Source: Tetmemena sp. SeJ-2015
Taxonomy: Eukaryota; Ciliophora; Spirotrichea; Sporadotrichida; Oxytrichidae
Length of the DNA: 64,000 bases
Direction: 5' to 3'
Assembly (NCBI GenBank): GCA_027382625.1
Contig: JAJKFJ010022828.1
Location: 124,001-188,000 of the forward strand
This document shows positions 50,580 to 61,562 of this stretch, one piece after another. How positions within the stretch are numbered: position 1 is the stretch's first letter; the number at the start of each line of letters is the position of its first letter. The position numbers and the translations under genes are program-made. Below the pieces are notes generated by a model. It saw only the letters and a list, made by a program, of their open reading frames with translations, was not told where the DNA came from and did not search any database.

Positions 50580-51395
50580 ATGAAGCGAAGAGTTTCTGGC
50601 GGAAGACGGCACCCGGCCGCCTATCAAGACGACGGCGGGGGCCTGCCCGTGCGGGCATTGGCCGGGATGACGCGCGACGGGCGTGATTTCGACATTCTGG
50701 CGGATCACCTGCCGCAAACCGCCTGACCCGGGTTTGACACCCGGGGGACGCGGTGCCTGGGCCTGGCCGACTGGCACAGCTATACCGTGGCGCAGGAGGC
50801 GCGCGATGCGCTGGCGCTGATGCTCTGGGACCTTGACCGCGTGGCGGTCATCGGCACCTCTCGCGGTGGACTGCTGGGCCTGGTCATGGCGGCCTATGCG
50901 AAGGCGCGGCTGACCGGGCTGTGCCTGGTGGATTGCGGGCCTGTGCTGGAGCGGGCTGGCCTGCAACGGATCGGCGACTATGTCGGCGTCGCGCCCCCGG
51001 CGGCCACGCTGGCCAGGGGGCGGGGTCGGGCACCAGCCCGGCTTCTGACGTCCCGCCGGCCGCTGGCGATGAGGCGACCGCGGCGCTATGTCCAGCTTGA
51101 GGGGCGGCTGGGCTCCCCTTGACCCCGCCCTCGGCAAAGCTACGAGGCGGCGCTGGCCGCCCCCACCGCCGATGCCTGGCCGTTGTTCGACGCCTGCGCG
51201 GGCTGCCGCTGGCCCTGACCCGGGCCGCGAATTCCTATGTGCTTTCGGCGGAAACTGCCGCCGAAATGGCCCGCCGCCGCCCCACCTGATCCGCGCCGAA
51301 GTGCCACCGTGGCCATGTGCCCTTCCTCGACGAGCCGCAGGCGCTGGCGGCAATCGTCGCCTGGCTGGCCGCCTGCGGGATTTTGCGGCCAGGCC
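50580..51395 (+). pseudogene. Alpha/beta-fold hydrolase, frameshifted
   Basis: ATG 50580; in mixed frames FLAEDGTR, AYQDDGGG, LAGMTRDGRDFDILADHLP (strand 3-4), then GLADWHSYTVAQEARDALALMLWDLDRVAVIGTSRGGLLGLVMAAYAKARL with the nucleophile Ser in GTSRGG, LVDCGP (Asp region), and near the end RGHVPFLDEPQALAAIVAWLAA with the catalytic His. The end is approximate because the convergent gene stops at 51396. It follows the CoA transferase on the same strand by 100 bases. Substrate unknown; an acyl ester or thioester is plausible. Confidence 0.72.
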
Positions 51396-52606
51396 TCAGC
51401 CCGCCGCCACCGCGCCATGGGCCATCCGGCCCGCGACCAGCGTCTGGCGCACCGCGGGGGCCTGGCCCTCGGGCCAGTCGACCAGCACCAGATCCCCCCT
51501 TTTTGCCCCGGCGCGATCTCGCCCCGTCATGAAACCCCAGGGCACGCGCAGGATTGGCGGCGACCAGCGGCCAAAGCCTTTCCAGCGGCGCCACCCGGTC
51601 GGCCCGCAGCTGCGCCACGGCGGAAAGCAGCGCGGGGTAGTAGTAATCCGAGGAAAGGGATATCGCACAGCCCTTCGGCACCATCGCCGCCGCGCCGGGC
51701 AAACCCAAAGATGGCTGCGGCGCGCCGCATTGGGCGCACCGAAGACATCGGGTCCCCGCATCGCCGCCGCCGCGCCGTGCCTGTTCATCGAAACTCGCTG
51801 ATCCCGGCGCCAAGGGCGCGGTAGAAATCGCGCGTCTCGGCCCTTGTGTCATCATGGCTCAGCATCGCGGCGCCCGCCTTGCGCCCCAAAGCCGCGACTT
51901 CGGCGATCCTTGGCGGCACTTGCGGGCGGCGCGACCAGACCTCGCGGATCAGCTCGATGATCTGGACGACGAAGGGTCTCGCCGCTTGCGCGAGTCCTGG
52001 CCAGAACCGGCGAAGCTCAGGGAAAGCCCCGGGGCATGTTCGAAGGGGGTCTGCAAGGGAACCGAAGGGTCGAGAAGGATCATCGGGGGTGTGGTCGTTG
52101 AAGGCGACCGAGGGCGTCAGCGGCCCGGCCAGCGCCGCCTCGATCAGCGGCACGGCTTCGAAGCAGAAGGTTTCCCAGCGCAGTTGCAGCCGGTTCTCGA
52201 CCGTCAGCCGCGGGGCGATGCGGTTCAGCGTGCCCAGCACGTCCCAGCCCATCTGGACCGAGCGCAGGCCCGGCTCCCAGCTAAGCGTGAGGGCGTGGTA
52301 GGCGGTGGCGATGCCGTTGGCGGCAAGCTGGCGGTCCGTTTCCAGAAGCGCCGCCTCGACCGGAAGCAGGACGCCCGGGCGCGCATCAACTGGCGCTCGA
52401 AGGCATCGCCGTGAATATCGACCAGGGCAGGCGCCAGAAGCATCCCGGGCGCCGCTACCCGCCGCGCGCCATCTGCCGCGACGTCCAGCCCGGTGATGCC
52501 GCCGTCTTCTATGCGGACAGATACCCGCGCCAGCCCGTCGGGCAGCAGGACCTCGGCGCCTTCGATCAGCAGGGCGTCGTCGGGCCGGGCCGAGTTCAGC
52601 AGGCAT
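51396..52606 (-). pseudogene. PhnM-like amidohydrolase, frameshifted
   Basis: Start near ATG 52606; LLIEGAEVLLPDGLARVSVRIEDGGITG and APALVDIHGDAFERQLM (metal-binding HGDxFE in place of the usual HxH) begin the protein in one frame. ANGIATAYHALTLSWEPGLRSVQ, LQLRWETFCFEAVPLIEAAL, VAFNDHTPDDPSR and AAMLSHDD follow in another, and SSDYYYPALLSAVAQL with DLVLVDWPEGQ in a third. This is the pattern of alpha-D-ribose 1-methylphosphonate 5-triphosphate diphosphatase (PhnM) and relatives. No other C-P lyase gene is nearby, so the function may differ. Confidence 0.72.
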
Positions 52607-52798
52607 TATCGGCGGGGCCCTTTTCCCTTTGGGCGGTCCCCGGCGTCGGCACCGGGCAGCGCCCCGACTATAGCGCGCAGGGCACAGCCAGATGGCAAGA
52701 GCGATCACGCCGCCTCGACAATCGGCGCCGCTTTGCCGAAGGTCGCGCCGCTGATCCCCCTGGCCCGGACGGGCCTGCAAGAGAGGACTGTCCTGCCT

Positions 52799-53854
52799 TT
52801 GTCACCCGTCTTGCGCATCGCCCTGGGGCTGGCCATCGGCCTTGCCGGTGGGGCCTTGTTTTATTGGCTGACCCTGCCGCTGCCCTGGATGTTGGGCGCG
52901 TTGTTCGCCACCATGGCGGCAGCGGTCGCCGGTGTGCCGGTCAGGGGACCAAAGCGGTTGCGCCCGGCCACGGTGGCGGTGATCGGTGTGCTGCTTGGAT
53001 CGCGTTTCACGCCCGAGGTTCTGGCAGGCGCGGGTCAATGGGGCATGACCCTTGCGATCATGCTGGTCTATCTGGTGGTTGTCGGCCTGGCCGTCGTGCC
53101 CTTCTATCGCTATGTCGCGCGGTTCGACTGGACCACCGCCTATTTCGCCGGAATGCCGGGCGGGTTGAATGAAATGGTCGAGATCGGCGAGGCGCGAGGC
53201 GCACGGATCGAGCAGGTGATCCTGGCGCAGAGCCTGCGCATCGTGACCGTTATCGCCATGATCGCCCTTTGGTTTCGGGTGGTTCAAGGCGCGCAGATCA
53301 GCGGCGCGGCGCGGGCTGGTGCAGGTTGGCCGGATTATCTGGATCTGGCGCTGATGCTGGCTGCGGCCGTGCTGGGCAGCGTGATGGGGCGCAAGTTGCG
53401 GCTTCCTGCGCCAACCTTCCTTGGCCCGCTGATCCTGTCTGTCGCCCTTCATCTGGGCGGGCTGACCGAAAGTGCGCCGCCCGGCTTTGTCGTCAATGCG
53501 GCGCAGGTGATCCTGGGAACGGTACTGGGTTGCCGGTTTGCCGGGATCGGGGCGGCGGGCTTGGGGCCGTGCGGACCTTGAGCCTTTGCGCCATCCCTCT
53601 CTGTCTGCTCGTGCGCTGGCGGGCGTGCTGCTCTCAACCATACCTTGCTGCGCGAACCGGGTGGGCAATGGAGCAGCGCTCTGCTATGCCCCCGCGTGAC
53701 TGGCACCGAAATTGGGCTGGTCGCAGCCTGCGACTGTCCACCCCGACCGTACCGCATTTCTCTTGCTGCACCATTGTTCCGCATCCTGGCCGTGATCGTC
53801 GCCGCACCATTGATGCATCGCCTGCTGGTGCGCGACACTTCCCCATCGGCCTGA
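52799..53854 (+). CDS. AbrB-family membrane protein (TIGR03082 type), C-terminal frameshift
   Basis: A membrane protein with about ten helices in two similar halves: LRIALGLAIGLAGGALFYWLTLPLPWMLGALFATMAAAVAGVP, YFAGMPGGLNEMVEIGEARGARIEQVILAQSLRIVTVIAMIALWF, then the second half with LPAPTFLGPLILSVALHLGG. The PGGLNEM motif is diagnostic of this family of putative transporters/ammonia-monooxygenase-like proteins. After 53575 the last helices appear in other frames, ending FRILAVIVAAPLMHRLL. The start is uncertain: TTG 52799 fits the usual N-terminus. Substrate unknown. Confidence 0.78.
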
Positions 53855-53874
53855 CGCAGTCGGGGGCGGGGGGG

Positions 53875-55338
53875 TCAATACCGCCCGGTCAGCTTGTTGC
53901 CCCAGCCCGCCAAACGAGATGGTGCGGAACTGCCCGGCCTGGCCTCGGCCCGGTCGGCGGCGTTCAAAAGCGCATACATGCCGTGGACGCCCAGCCAGCG
54001 GAAGGGTTCCGGCTCCCAGTTGCGCACCCGGCGGTTGACCCAGGGCAGGGTGGTGAGGTCGGTCTGCCGCCCCAGCGTCAGGTCGGCCAGCGTGCGGCCC
54101 GCGAGGTTCGAGGTCGAGACGCCCGTGCCGACATAGCCGCCCGCCCAGCCCCAGCAGGCTGCACAGCGGATTATTATCCGTTACGGTTGCGCACCTAGTT
54201 TCTGACTCGCGGACACGCCCAGGCACGCCGGCACCAGCTATGGCTGAATGCGGTGACGGCGTCAGCAACCAGTGGCCTTTGGAACTGGAATGCACTCGAG
54301 GCACAGGTCGTGGTGATCTCTGCAGGATCGCGTCAGGCGGCGATCGTCTCGGCATCCGGCGCGCCGTTGGAATCAAGGTTCGAACCGAAAAGATAGGGCA
54401 CGCCACCCCCCGCGCGCCCACCGTGATCCTGCCCTCGCGCGTGCGCTGGCAATAGCAATAGGCGTTCGCGAAATCCCCAAGGATTTCATGACCCTGCCAG
54501 CCGATCTCGTCCCAGACTTCTGCAGGCAGGGGTTCGGTCGCGATCTGGGCCGAATTCAGGGGCAGCCATTCGCGCTTCATCCCCGGCAGACCCGCCGTGA
54601 AGCCTTCGGTGCAGCGCAGGACGGAAGGCGCGGTCACCACGCCGCGGTCGGTCGTCACGCGGCCTTTTTCAAGCGCGGTGACGGTGGTGCCTTCGTAGAT
54701 GGCGATCCCGGCCTGTTCGCAGGCGGCGGCCAGGCCGCGCACCAGTTTCGCGGGCTGGATGCGGGCGACATTGGTCACCACCAGCGCCCCCAGCGCGCCG
54801 GGAATGCGGATGCGGCCCGCCATTTCCTCGGCCCCGATGCGATGGACCCGCGCCTCTTCGCCCCAATGGCGGCGATGTTCGACCTCGGCCCGCATCCGCT
54901 GGACCTGGGCCGGGTTCACCCCCGACCAGCAATTCTTCGTACGGCGGATTTTGGGCGTCATGCCCTGCGCCTGGGCCAGGGCGACACCTCGTCCCCCTCC
55001 GTTCATGCCCGCCCCATGGGGGGTTTTCTTTCCCCCCGTAGCCGGCATCCCGGCCCCTTTTTTTCAGGAAAAGCCCCAGCCCCGGTTTTGGCCCCCGGGG
55101 CGCCAAACCCCGGGCCCAAATTTCCCCCCCCGGACGGGGCCAGCGACGGTTCCCCCCCTTTTTAAAGATACCGGGCGGTCCAGAGCCCGGTATAGCCCGC
55201 GCCGATGATCCCAGACATCGGCAACGAATCCCCCAAAAAGGGGGGCCCCGGCGGGGGGGCCCGGGCCCCCGTTTAATCGGAAATACCAAAAGGGAAATAC
55301 GCCCGGCCAAAAGGGTCGGGGGTCTGCGGGCTGGACAT
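53875..55338 (-). pseudogene. FAD-dependent amine/amino-acid oxidoreductase (DAO family), frameshifted
   Basis: ATG 55338 gives MSSPQTPDPFGRAYFPF. The dinucleotide motif appears as GAGYTGLWTARYL in a run of stretched bases. Then AEVEHRRHWGEEARVHRIGAEEMAGRI, ARIQPAKLVRGLAAACEQAGIAIYEGTTVTALEKGRVTTDRGVVTAPSVLRCTEGF (the core of the DAO fold) and GDFANAYCYCQRTREGRITVGARG are clean. The C-terminal block is in other frames (GGYVGTGVSTSNLAGRTLADLTLGRQTDLTTLPWVN), ending KLTGRY at TGA 53875. Near relatives oxidise N-alkyl amino acids or polyamines. It is the last gene of the GntR-led operon. Confidence 0.8.
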
Positions 55339-55433
55339 GGCTCTCTCGCAAAGGGGCCGGGGGGGGGCAGGTAATCCCCGGCCCCCCCCCCGGGCCCCCA
55401 CCCCCCAAAAACCGCGGGGTTTTGGGCGTTTTT

Positions 55434-56348
55434 TCACCCTTCAATGGGCCGCTCGCTCGGCCCCGGGTTTTTCGGATTTCCCGTCGTTTCGAAGCTGCGG
55501 ATTTTTCGGGGCCCCATCACCAAAGCCCCCCCGGTTTCCCCGGCATCGACATCGAGGCATATCCCGGCGTAAACCCGGCCCTTGGGTTTGCGCCCAAAAC
55601 CCGGATGCCCGGGGGGCCAAGGGGGGTTTGGGTGGGGAAAAACACATCCAGCTGGGCCCGCCACGGGCCCCCTGTCCAGGCCCCCCAAAGCAGTTCCCCC
55701 CTTTCCCCAAGGCCGCCGCCCCCGGGCTTTGATATCCGGCCCCCTTGGGAAAACTGCGCCATAAAAACCTGGAAACCAGAATGTCCCCGGGTTTTCCGGG
55801 GGGCCCAGCGGAAAGGCAGGCAGACCAGGATCTCGGACCGGGCCAGGAAGGCGGGCAGGCCTTCGGCCCCGGCAAAGACGGTGACGCCCTCGACCGCGCC
55901 GCCCGAACGCGACCATCCGGGGGGAAAAACCCAGCCCCCCAAAGGTCGGGCCCCGCGGGCCCCGGGGCAGGGCCCAAAACCCGGTGCCCCCCGGGGGCGG
56001 CGCGCGGCCAGGGGGGTGACGATCTGTTTCCACACCCCCGCGCGCTGATTGGCATCGGTGATGCCCAATTCGCGGTGAGGGGCAGACCAGCCCCCTTTGC
56101 AGGTCCCGTCCCTTGGGCGCGGGATGGCGGGTTCCGGGCTTGGGGTCGCGCAGCACATGGCGACGCCCCCAGGCCAGGGCCAGGGGGGTTTCCCGGGGGG
56201 CCCGGGCCGGGCCCCGCGCGGCTTTTCGCCCCCCTTGGGGGTGCAGGGGAAAGGAGGCCCAGGGGGAATTGGGGGCAAAAGGGGCCGCCAGCAGCGCCAC
56301 CCATTCCGCGGTTTCGGCGTCATCGCCCAGATAGACGGCAATCGTCAT
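55434..56348 (-). pseudogene. ghrA: Glyoxylate/hydroxypyruvate reductase A-like, homopolymer-damaged
   Basis: MTIAVYLGDDAETAEWVALLAAP opens at 56348. Readable blocks in order are VAMCC (with the dinucleotide region behind it), EGVTVFAGAEGLPAFLARSEILVCL, AQLDVF, and near the end ASMSMPGK, which I align with the ASMSMPET end of GhrA-type D-2-hydroxyacid dehydrogenases. Long G and C runs destroy the rest, but the span (305 codons) matches the family. It would reduce glyoxylate or hydroxypyruvate with NADPH. It lies 10 bases after the aldolase gene in the same operon. Confidence 0.65.
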
Positions 56349-56358
56349 TGTCTTCCCC

Positions 56359-57102
56359 CTACACCTTCAGCCCGGCTTCGATCCCGGACCAAAGCGCGCC
56401 ATATTCATCCACCGTCACCTGCCAGGCGGCTCCCAGCTCGGCTGCCAGCCTACGCTCGACTGCGGCCCAGGCCGGCATGATCCAGATCTTGCCTGCGGCC
56501 CTGGCGGCGGCGGCGATGCGGCGGAGATCGTCGAAATCGGCCTCGGTCTTCATATAGGCGCCGCGCCCGCGCGACAGCGACAGATCCGAAGGGCCGACGA
56601 AGACGCCATCCACCGTGGGCAGGGCAAGGATCGCCTCGATATCCGCCAGCGCCTCGGCGCTTTCGACCATGGGCAGGCACAGCGTCTCGGCATTCTCGCG
56701 GGAGTAATAGTCCTGCGTCACCGCGTCATAGCGGGCGGGGCGCGTGCCCGAGAAGCTGCGGACGCCAAGGCCCGGATATTTTGCGGCGGCGGTCACGCGG
56801 CGGGCATGAGCGACATCGCCGATATGCGGGATGATGACGCCATGGCAGCCGATATCCAGCGCCTGCTGGATCGGGATCGTCTCGGGCCCCAGCACCTTGG
56901 CATAGACCTTGGCCCCGAGCGCCCGGATCAGCGCGACCAGCTTGTCGGTGCCGTCAAGGTCGAAATAGCCATGTTCGATATCCAGCACGAAGCGGCGGCA
57001 GCCCAGGCCATAGGCGATCTCGACCAGTTGGTGATGGGGGGTCGAAAGCCAGACCGCATGGGGCGAAAGCGTGGGCGTTTCCGCATAAACTTGGTCAGAC
57101 AC
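56359..57102 (-). CDS. HpcH/HpaI-type aldolase
   Basis: Intact, about 247 residues. GTG 57102 is preferred to GTG 57108 because GGAGG sits 6 bases before it. TIM-barrel class II aldolase: RRFVLDIEHGYFDLDGTDKLVALIRALGAKVYAKV, QQALDIGCHGVIIPHIGDVAHAR (with the usual Gly-x-Gly-x-x-x-P-x), AETLCLPMVESAEALADIEAILALPTVDGVFVGPSDLSLSRG (the metal Glu of MVES and Asp of GPSDLS). These enzymes cleave 2-keto-3-deoxy-type acids to pyruvate and an aldehyde. It follows an unidentified gene and a polyamine-type ABC transporter. Confidence 0.92.
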   Translation of the reverse strand: MSDQVYAETPTLSPHAVWLSTPHHQLVEIAYGLGCRRFVLDIEHGYFDLDGTDKLVALIRALGAKVYAKVLGPETIPIQQALDIGCHGVIIPHIGDVAHARRVTAAAKYPGLGVRSFSGTRPARYDAVTQDYYSRENAETLCLPMVESAEALADIEAILALPTVDGVFVGPSDLSLSRGRGAYMKTEADFDDLRRIAAAARAAGKIWIMPAWAAVERRLAAELGAAWQVTVDEYGALWSGIEAGLKV

Positions 57103-57698
57103 CGGCACCCTCCATCCCGTTCTTTTGCAGCATGGCGCGGATGTCGATCAGATCCTGGAGTTTTGCGCCCTTTTCCCCGGGCCCCCAGCCCCTCCCCCGG
57201 CCTGTCCCCCGCCCGGAAACTCAACCCGTCCAACCGGAGGGGCACCACCGGCGCCCCAAAAACAACCCCCCCGGCGCCCGCCCGGCTCACCACCCCCACC
57301 ACCGGCTTAAGCCCACCCCCAAACGGCGCCCTACCGCCCGGGGTGGGCCCCTCCGGGACGTGTCGCGAGCCCGGCCCCCCCAAATTCCCAAGGCTGGGGC
57401 GCAGCGCCAAAGGAAAGCCTTTCCCCGCCCCTCGGGGGCCCCCGGGGGCAATCCAAACCCGGGTTTCTGGAGCAACCCCCAAAATTCCCAAACGAAAAGT
57501 AAAGGGAGCGTGAACGGGGCCCTGATCTGCACGGTGACCCTTCCCCGCCAAACCCCGGCCCACATCAGGGGCCCGGTGGGGGGGAAAAAACAAAACCCGC
57601 ATGGGGGTAATGGCCCAAGGTGGGAGCCTCACCGGGGCCCCCCTTTTCCCCCCCCCGGGCAAAACTGCGGGGGGCAGGGGGCTCATATAATGTCTTCA
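57095..57698 (-). pseudogene. Unidentified gene in the ABC/aldolase operon, homopolymer-damaged
   Basis: A start at ATG 57698 gives MKTLYEPPAPRSFAR. The end is clear: GAKLQDLIDIRAMLQKNGMEGAGV before TGA 57095, which overlaps the aldolase GTG by eight bases, so a real gene ends here. Between them, runs of G and C make every frame proline- and glycine-rich nonsense, with only short plausible bits (LGILGVAPETRVWI, APVVPLRLDGLSF). About 200 residues. I do not recognise a family. Its position between transporter and aldolase suggests an enzyme of the same pathway. Confidence 0.5.
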
Positions 57699-57718
57699 TG
57701 GAACTTCCTTTTCGGCTT

Positions 57719-58756
57719 TTAAAGGGCTCCCAATTTTTTAAAGCGGGTATTTTCCGGGCGAAGGGCCCGCCCCGTGACCTCGCCCGGGGGGGGGTTTGGC
57801 CCCCGCCAATAAAGATGCGGGTGCCGTCGGCAAGGGCATAGACAAGGCGCTGATCGGTGCCGATGAAATCGACCTCGTGCAGCCGGGCCTTCGGGCCTGG
57901 CCGTGGCGTTGCGCGAGCGTTCGGGGCGCAGGCCAGCGTCACCTCGGCCCGACCGGCGCGGAGAAGGGGGCAGCATCAGCGCCGGCCAGCGTTCGACTTC
58001 GGTTCCAGCAGGGCCGCCGCGTGACGCGCCCCTAAAAAGGTTTTGTTGATGTTTGCCGGGCATAGGGGTTTTGCGATTGTGAGGGCTCCTGGCGCATGCC
58101 CCGATCCGTCCTCCGCACAGGGCGATGCGGTCCGACATGGTCAGTGCCTCTTCCTGGTCATGGGTCACGAAGACGAAGGTGATGCCCAGCCGTTTCTGCA
58201 TCGCCTTCAGTTCAAGCTGCATCTCCTTGCGCAGCTTGAGGTCGAGCGCCCCAAGGGGTTCATCCAGAAGCAAAACCTTGGGCTCGTTCACCCGCGCCCG
58301 GGCCAGCGCGACGCGCTGCTGCTGGCCGCCCGACAACTGGCTGGGCTTGCGGTCGCCGAAGCGGCCCATCTGCACCATGTCCAGCGCCGCCTGCGCACGC
58401 TCGCGCTGTTCGGCCTTCTTCACGCCCTTGACCCGCAGGGGGAAGGCCACGTTGTCGCGGATCGTCAGATGCGGGAAAAGCGCATAGTTTTGGAAAACGG
58501 TATGCACGGGCCGCTGATAGGCCGGCACCTCGGACACATCCTGCCCCGAGATCAGGATCTGCCCCGCACTGGGCAATTCGAAGCCCGCGATCAGGCGCAG
58601 CGTCGTGGTCTTGCCGCAGCCCGACGCACCGAGCAGCGTGAAGAATTCGCCCTGGCGGATGGTCAGGTCCAGCCGGTCGATGGCGGTCATGGTGCCGAAG
58701 CGTTTGACAACGCTGCGCAACTCGACCGCTGCGGGGCCGTGGATTTGGTCTGGCAT
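57719..58756 (-). CDS. potA: Polyamine-type ABC transporter ATP-binding protein, 3' frameshifts
   Basis: ATG 58756. [30 protein letters not shown] (Walker A), [29 protein letters not shown] (Q-loop), [35 protein letters not shown] (signature and Walker B), and [21 protein letters not shown] (switch His) are perfect. After 58120 the regulatory TOBE part appears in other frames ([25 protein letters not shown]). It energises uptake by the two permeases and binding protein encoded just upstream. The substrate is not fixed by sequence; a polyamine, amino acid or opine-like compound is possible. Confidence 0.92.
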   Translation of the reverse strand: MPDQIHGPAAVELRSVVKRFGTMTAIDRLDLTIRQGEFFTLLGASGCGKTTTLRLIAGFELPSAGQILISGQDVSEVPAYQRPVHTVFQNYALFPHLTIRDNVAFPLRVKGVKKAEQRERAQAALDMVQMGRFGDRKPSQLSGGQQQRVALARARVNEPKVLLLDEPLGALDLKLRKEMQLELKAMQKRLGITFVFVTHDQEEALTMSDRIALCGGRIGACARSPHNRKTPMPGKHQQNLFRGASRGGPAGTEVERWPALMLPPSPRRSGRGDAGLRPERSRNATARPEGPAARGRFHRHRSAPCLCPCRRHPHLYWRGPNPPPGEVTGRALRPENTRFKKLGAL

Positions 58757-58817
58757 GGGGGAAAGGCCCTGAGGATGGGGCGGCGGCAGCCCGCGCGGGG
58801 CCGCCGCCGCGATAGGC

Positions 58818-59850
58818 TTACTGGGCGGCTTTCACCTTGGTCCAGCCGTCCTGATAATATTTCATCGCATCGCCCAGATCGAGGATGAAGTCGGCATTGG
58901 CGATGGTCGCCTCATCGGGAAAGACGGCCGAGTTTGCTGGCCAGTTCCGCGGGCAGCAGCGCCTTCGCTTCGGTCACCACGGTGGCGGTCTGGGTCAGCT
59001 CGGTGGTCTTGGCGGCCACTTCCGGGCGCAGGATGTAGGACAGGAACTTGTAGGCCGCGTCGGGGTTCGGCGCGTCCGACAGGACCGAATAGCCGTCGAT
59101 CCACATGGTGCCGCCTTCTTCCGGCAGGACATAGACGACATCGGGGTTGTCCTTGATCGCCTGCAGCACCGAGGAGGACCAGCTTTCCACGATGCAGGCC
59201 TCGCCCGAAGACACCAGATCGGCGAAGTTGGTGCTGTTATAGCCCGCGAGCAGCGGCTTCTGCGCGATCAGGGTCTCGGTTGCCTTCTCGATTTCGGCCG
59301 GGTCCGAGGTATTGGCGCTGAAGCCGTTCACCTGCAGGCCAGCGATATAGGCGGCCAGCATGTTGTCCAGCATGTAGATGCGGCCCTTGTACTTTTCGTC
59401 GAAGAGCGACTTCCAGCTGGTGATCGGCTCGTCCACGCAGGTCTTGTTATAGGCTAGGCCCGTGGTGCCCCAGACATAGGGGATCGAGTACTTGTTGCCC
59501 GGATCGTAGGAGACTTCCTTGAACGAGGGACCGATCTTGTCATAGGTCTCGATCTTGGAATGGTCGAGTTCGGCGATCCGCCCGCGCGCGATCAGGATCT
59601 GCACGGCATATTGCGACGGGTTCACGAGGTCATAGCCCGCGCCGCCGGCATCCAGCTTGGCGATCATCGATTCATTGCTGTCGAAGGTGTCGAAGGTGAC
59701 AGCGATGCCGGTCTCGGCCTCGAAATCTGCCAGCACCTCATCGGGCATCTCATTCGCCCAGCCGAAGATGCGCAGCTCTTCGGCAAGGCCCGGATTGGCG
59801 GCGCAGAGGGCCAGAACCGAGGCGGCGAGGGTCTTGGAAAGACGTGTCAT
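58818..59850 (-). CDS. potD: Spermidine/putrescine-type binding protein, one frameshift
   Basis: ATG 59850 with signal peptide [19 protein letters not shown]. Family markers are [102 protein letters not shown], and [31 protein letters not shown]. The frame breaks near 58935; the true C-terminus ([33 protein letters not shown]) reads on to TAA at 58818. It is the periplasmic ligand-binding part of the transporter. The ligand-pocket residues were not compared. Confidence 0.93.
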
Positions 59851-59886
59851 TTGGCAGCTCCTTGTTGGATCGGGTTGTCCGGCTGT

Positions 59887-60709
59887 TCACCGCCGGTTGG
59901 TTTTCAGCATCAGGGGCAGGTAGCGCCCCATCACGAGGAAAAGGATGGCGACATTGGCGACGACCATCAGGGCGCCAAGCGCATTGATTTCGGGGGTGAT
60001 GCCCAGCTTGAGCATCGAATAGATGCGCAGGGGCAGGGTCGTGGTGCCGACGCCTGAGGTGAAGGTCGACATCACCAGATTGTCGAATGACAGCGTGGCC
60101 GACAGGATGAAGGCCGTGAACAGCGCGGGCGCAAGCTGCGGCAGCGTGACCATGCGGAAGGTCTGCCATTCATTCGCCCCCAGATCGGCGGCGGCATTCT
60201 CCAGCCTTGCGTCCAGCGAAGAGGCGGCGGCGCGGTTTCGGCGTGGCAAAGGGGATCGAGACCAGCACATGTCCCACGATCATCGTGCCATAGCCCAGTG
60301 TCACCCCGGCAAAGGACATGAAGACCAGAAGCGCCACGCCCAGCACGATCTCCGGCAGCACAAGCGGGGCCGCGAGCGCCGCGCCCAGGACGTCGCGTCC
60401 TGGAAACTGCCGCCTTGTGATCGCCACGGCGGCCAGCGCACCGATGGCGGTCGAGATGGCGGCGCTGGCCAGCGCCACGATCAGGCTGACATTAAGCGCG
60501 CGGGCGATGTGGCGGTTGGACCAGACCTTGCCGAACCAGTCGAGCGAGAAGCCCTGCCAGACCACAGTCGATTTGCCCGCGTTGAAGGCGAAGGCGATCA
60601 GGATGACGATGGGCGCCAGCATGAACAGGTAGGTCAACAGCGTGATCCAGCCGGATATGCCGTGGATGAAGGTGCGGGTGGCCCAGCCGGGCGCGCGCGG
60701 CGTGCTCAT
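59887..60709 (-). CDS. potC: Polyamine-type ABC permease 2, one frameshift
   Basis: Six-helix MetI-type permease. ATG 60709 overlaps the end of potB. WITLLTYLFMLAPIVILIAFAFNAG, RALNVSLIVALASAAISTAIGALAAVAI, PLVLPEIVLGVALLVFMSFAGVTLGYGTMIVGHVLVSIPFA come first; after one shift near 60240 the coupling loop continues as AAADLGANEWQTFRMVTLPQLAPALFTAFILSATLSFDNLVMSTF (the EAA motif) and ends LMLKTNRR. Length of 274 residues is typical. Confidence 0.92.
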
Positions 60710-61562
60710 TTCATTGCCTCCACCCGGCGCAGGGCGCGCATGTAGAGAAGGATGCCGATGCCCGAAAAGACCAAGAGCAGGACCGAGACCGCTGCGCCGA
60801 GGGGAATGTTGCGGAATTCAAGGAACAGCTGGACGATCAGGTTGCCCAGGATGATCTCTTTGCCGCCGCCCAGCAGAACGGGGATGGCGAAGACACCCAT
60901 GGACGGCACGAAGACGAACAGCGCGGCGGCCAGAACGCCGGGCAGAGACAAAGGCAGGGTCACCCGCAGGAAGGTGGTCGCGGGGCCGGCGCCAAGGTCG
61001 GCCCCGGCCTCGAGCAGGCGGCGGTCGATCGGTTGCAGCGCGGCATAGATCGGGAAGACGGTCAGCGGCAGGAAGGCATAGACCATGCCCACCAGCGTCG
61101 CGCCGACCGTGCCCAGCATTCCGACCGGCGCATCGATGATGCCGGTGGCCAGCATCCCCTGATTGATCAGCCCACCGCGCCCCAGAAGCACGACCCAGGC
61201 CGAGATGCGGATCAGGAAGTTGATCCAGAACGGTATGAGCAGCAGCATCAAGAGCGCGGGTGCCCAGGGCCCGGCCCGGAAGGCGATGAAATAGGCCACC
61301 GGATAGCCGATCAGAAGGCAAAGGACCGTGGTTGCTGCCGCCAGTTTGAAACTGTTCACGAAGACCAGCAGATAGACGCTTTGGAAAAGCTCGCGGTAAT
61401 TGTCCAGCGTGAAGCCGGGCAGCACCGCGCCATAGGGATCGCGCAGGGCGAAACTGTAGGCCGCCACGACGCAAAGTGGCACCAGCACGAAAAGAACCAG
61501 CAGCACGACCGACGGGCCAGCATCGCCCCGGTCTCGATCCGCTCGCGCCAGGCCCGTTGCAT
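60706..61562 (-). CDS. potB: Polyamine-type ABC permease 1, N-terminal frameshift
   Basis: The body (from 61506) is clean: MLLVLFVLVPLCVVAAYSFALRDPYGAVLPGFTLDNYRELFQSVYLLVFVNSFKLAAATTVLCLLIGYPVAYFIAF, LLLIPFWINFLIRISAWVVLLGRGGLIN, and the EAA loop EAGADLGAGPATTFLRVTLPLSLPGVLAAALFVFV. The natural N-terminus QRAWRERIETGAMLAR is in another frame, starting at ATG 61562 next to the regulator stop; one base is lost near 61515. ATGA overlap with potC at 60706-60709. Confidence 0.92.
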
